64,000 nucleotides of DNA from Zunongwangia profunda SM-A87 (GTDB taxonomy: Bacteria; Bacteroidota; Bacteroidia; Flavobacteriales; Flavobacteriaceae). A program made the position numbers and the translations under genes. Position 1 is the stretch's first letter. Each line of letters starts with the position of its first letter. Of this stretch, positions 62,653 to 64,000 are shown in pieces. The DNA is taken from positions 2,052,001 to 2,116,000 of the forward strand of contig NC_014041.1 in assembly GCF_000023465.1 (NCBI RefSeq), given 5' to 3'. A model generated the notes under the pieces. That model saw nothing but the letters and a program-made list of their open reading frames with translations. It was not told the origin of the DNA and made no database searches.

Positions 62653-63729
62653 TTAATAAACCTCTGTATTTTCTTCGATAAGACTTTCATAAAACTCAAT
62701 ATATTCAGCAATCATATTGTCGATATTACAGTGTTCTTCAGCATATTTTCTACAGGTTTTGCGATCAAATTTATCTATATTTTTTAGGGCATCGGCCATC
62801 GCATTGGTATCTATGGGATCACAAATCTGCCCCACCTTTTCGGTTAAAATTTCTGAAGCTACACCTTTATCCCAGCTCAAAACGGGCGTTCCTGAAGCCA
62901 GACTTTCAGAAATTGCCAATGCCGAAGGTTCGTCCCAAACACTGGTAAATAATAAAGCAGATGCATTACGTAACAATCGGTTTATTTGAGAACGGTCTTG
63001 CTCACCTACGTAAGAAACCAGCGGATTTTTTAACAGGGGTGCCACAAACCGTTCAAAATATTCGTTATTCTTACCACGGCCCGCAAGGATAATAGGCTTA
63101 TTGGCTTTGATGGCAACTTCTATTGCAAGATGAGGAGCTTTTTCTTTGCACATAGAACCGTACCACATGCAATACTCGTTATCGGTTTCAAAATTGGGTT
63201 GCCAGTCGTTCAAGTCTATCGCGTTACGAATTACTTTTGGAAAGTTTAAAAACCGGGAATATTGATCTCTTAAGGATTCACTTACCACTATAAATTCCTG
63301 ATTGGATTGTTTTTTGATATAATCTAAAGCAAATTTTATTTCAGGAAAAGCCATGGTATGTAAGGTGGTTACAAATCGTGTTTTTAGCCGATTTCCTAAT
63401 ATTATGGGCAGATAATGTAATGAGTGGTTATGAACGATATCGTATTCGTTACGTTCCAAATCCTGAAAAATTTCAGCATAAATAATTGAGTTCTTTATTG
63501 CTGTAGGATTATAATTTTCAGAATAGATACAGGAGAATGGATTGCCTTCTGAAAAGTGGTCGTCTAAATTATGTAGGTTATCACATTCAGATCCAGACTT
63601 GGCATAAACATCTACCTGAATCCCCTGTTCAGATAATTTCTGCACGATTTTATGGGTTACCATGGCAAGACCACCTGCATACGGTTTTTTTAGTGCATGG
63701 CGATGATCGGCAATAATAGCGATTTTCAT
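62653..63729 (-). CDS. Glycosyltransferase family 4 (GT-B fold)
   Basis: The 358-residue protein begins MKIAIIADHRHALKKPYAGGLAMVTHKIVQKL with the acceptor-binding glycine loop. The C-terminal half has the sugar-nucleotide signature EPSALAISESLASGTPVL (the EX7E motif) and GQICDPIDTNAMADAL. It has no signal peptide and acts in the cytoplasm. It lies 74 bp upstream of the metallophosphoesterase on the same strand. Donor and acceptor are unknown. Confidence 0.92.
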   Translation of the reverse strand: MKIAIIADHRHALKKPYAGGLAMVTHKIVQKLSEQGIQVDVYAKSGSECDNLHNLDDHFSEGNPFSCIYSENYNPTAIKNSIIYAEIFQDLERNEYDIVHNHSLHYLPIILGNRLKTRFVTTLHTMAFPEIKFALDYIKKQSNQEFIVVSESLRDQYSRFLNFPKVIRNAIDLNDWQPNFETDNEYCMWYGSMCKEKAPHLAIEVAIKANKPIILAGRGKNNEYFERFVAPLLKNPLVSYVGEQDRSQINRLLRNASALLFTSVWDEPSALAISESLASGTPVLSWDKGVASEILTEKVGQICDPIDTNAMADALKNIDKFDRKTCRKYAEEHCNIDNMIAEYIEFYESLIEENTEVY

Positions 63730-64000
63730 AATTGGTAGGTTTTAATAATTATTAGTTGCTGCAATATTTATTGTAATGTTATAGTGATATCGCTTAGTTT
63801 ATGGTTGGTAAACTTTATTTTTTTGATATCCCGAGGATTAGGCACGCTTAACAAATCAGTCATATTGGCCAGTTATATATAAGTACTACTTGGCAGATAG
63901 TTCTAAATCTCAATACTTAGATGAAATTTATTTCTTTAATTTAATTAAATTTAATGGAACATTCTCTGTACAAGTTGTAAAAAATAAAAAGTGAGAATGT
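63730..64000. other. Upstream region of the glycosyltransferase gene, right edge
   Basis: AT-rich sequence without an open frame or repeat that I can support. It probably contains the promoter for the glycosyltransferase gene. Confidence 0.4.

Noticed and set aside
1..64000. CRISPR arrays, tRNA or rRNA genes and phage modules
   Set aside because: No regularly spaced direct repeats, no cloverleaf-like sequences that I could recognise, and no phage structural or integrase genes.

Overview
The window reads as chromosome of a marine-type Flavobacteriaceae bacterium (phylum Bacteroidota). The evidence is an AT-rich genome, A-rich start regions without Shine-Dalgarno sequences, a SusC/SusD pair, TANNTTTG-type promoters, Bacteroidota-specific families (DUF4494, DUF4159, DUF3570/DUF4266) and dispersed intergenic 'phrase' repeats of a kind I associate with flavobacteria. 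I cannot fix the genus. No rRNA, tRNA, CRISPR array or prophage was seen.

Region 1 (1-4.7 kb): the end of an exopolyphosphatase gene, then on the minus strand dnaX-miaE and a small membrane gene plus hemN. Region 2 (5.0-11.2 kb): an OmpR-type response regulator and sensor kinase, followed by an HD-domain gene and a thioredoxin-ApbE-DUF4266-DUF3570-haem-binding-domain run. A shared binding-site-like motif lies in front of both units. I read this as a two-component-controlled extracytoplasmic redox system, with flavin transfer by ApbE. Region 3 (11.1-14.5 kb) is decaying DNA. The haem-binding gene is split by a 1.6 kb insertion bounded by an 8-bp direct repeat; the insertion carries the back ends of a susC gene and an IS66 transposase. 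Next to it lies a frameshifted, half-length CusA/CzcA metal-efflux gene.

Region 4 (14.6-29.6 kb) is mixed housekeeping and accessory genes: an MFS transporter, two unannotated tiny membrane genes, a secreted serine hydrolase with a duplicated C-terminal domain, a lipoprotein resembling aerolysin/ETX pore formers, a YbbAP-TesA cluster with a GNAT gene, a DUF1080 protein, a two-subunit molybdenum hydroxylase and a YkgJ cysteine-cluster protein. Region 5 (29.7-41.4 kb): a DUF4494 gene, then an eight-gene run tldD-tldE-DUF4159-MoxR-DUF58-BatA-like and two large membrane proteins, interrupted by a nearly perfect 38-bp palindrome. It looks like an envelope-located ATPase/protease system.

Region 6 (41.4-51.9 kb): small genes, an orphan LytTR regulator, and a complete RND efflux operon (adaptor, pump, outer-membrane channel). 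Region 7 (52.6-63.7 kb): susC-susD followed by an alkaline phosphatase and a phosphodiesterase/alkaline-phosphatase fusion, then convergent metallophosphoesterase and glycosyltransferase genes. This SusCD locus has phosphatases in place of glycoside hydrolases and probably takes up a phosphorylated substrate.

The most promising leads are the ApbE/DUF4266/DUF3570 system with its predicted regulator, the phosphatase-type SusCD locus with its fusion enzyme, the A10 slippage site in dnaX, and the TldDE-MoxR envelope operon. All functional statements come from reading motifs; no database search was possible.
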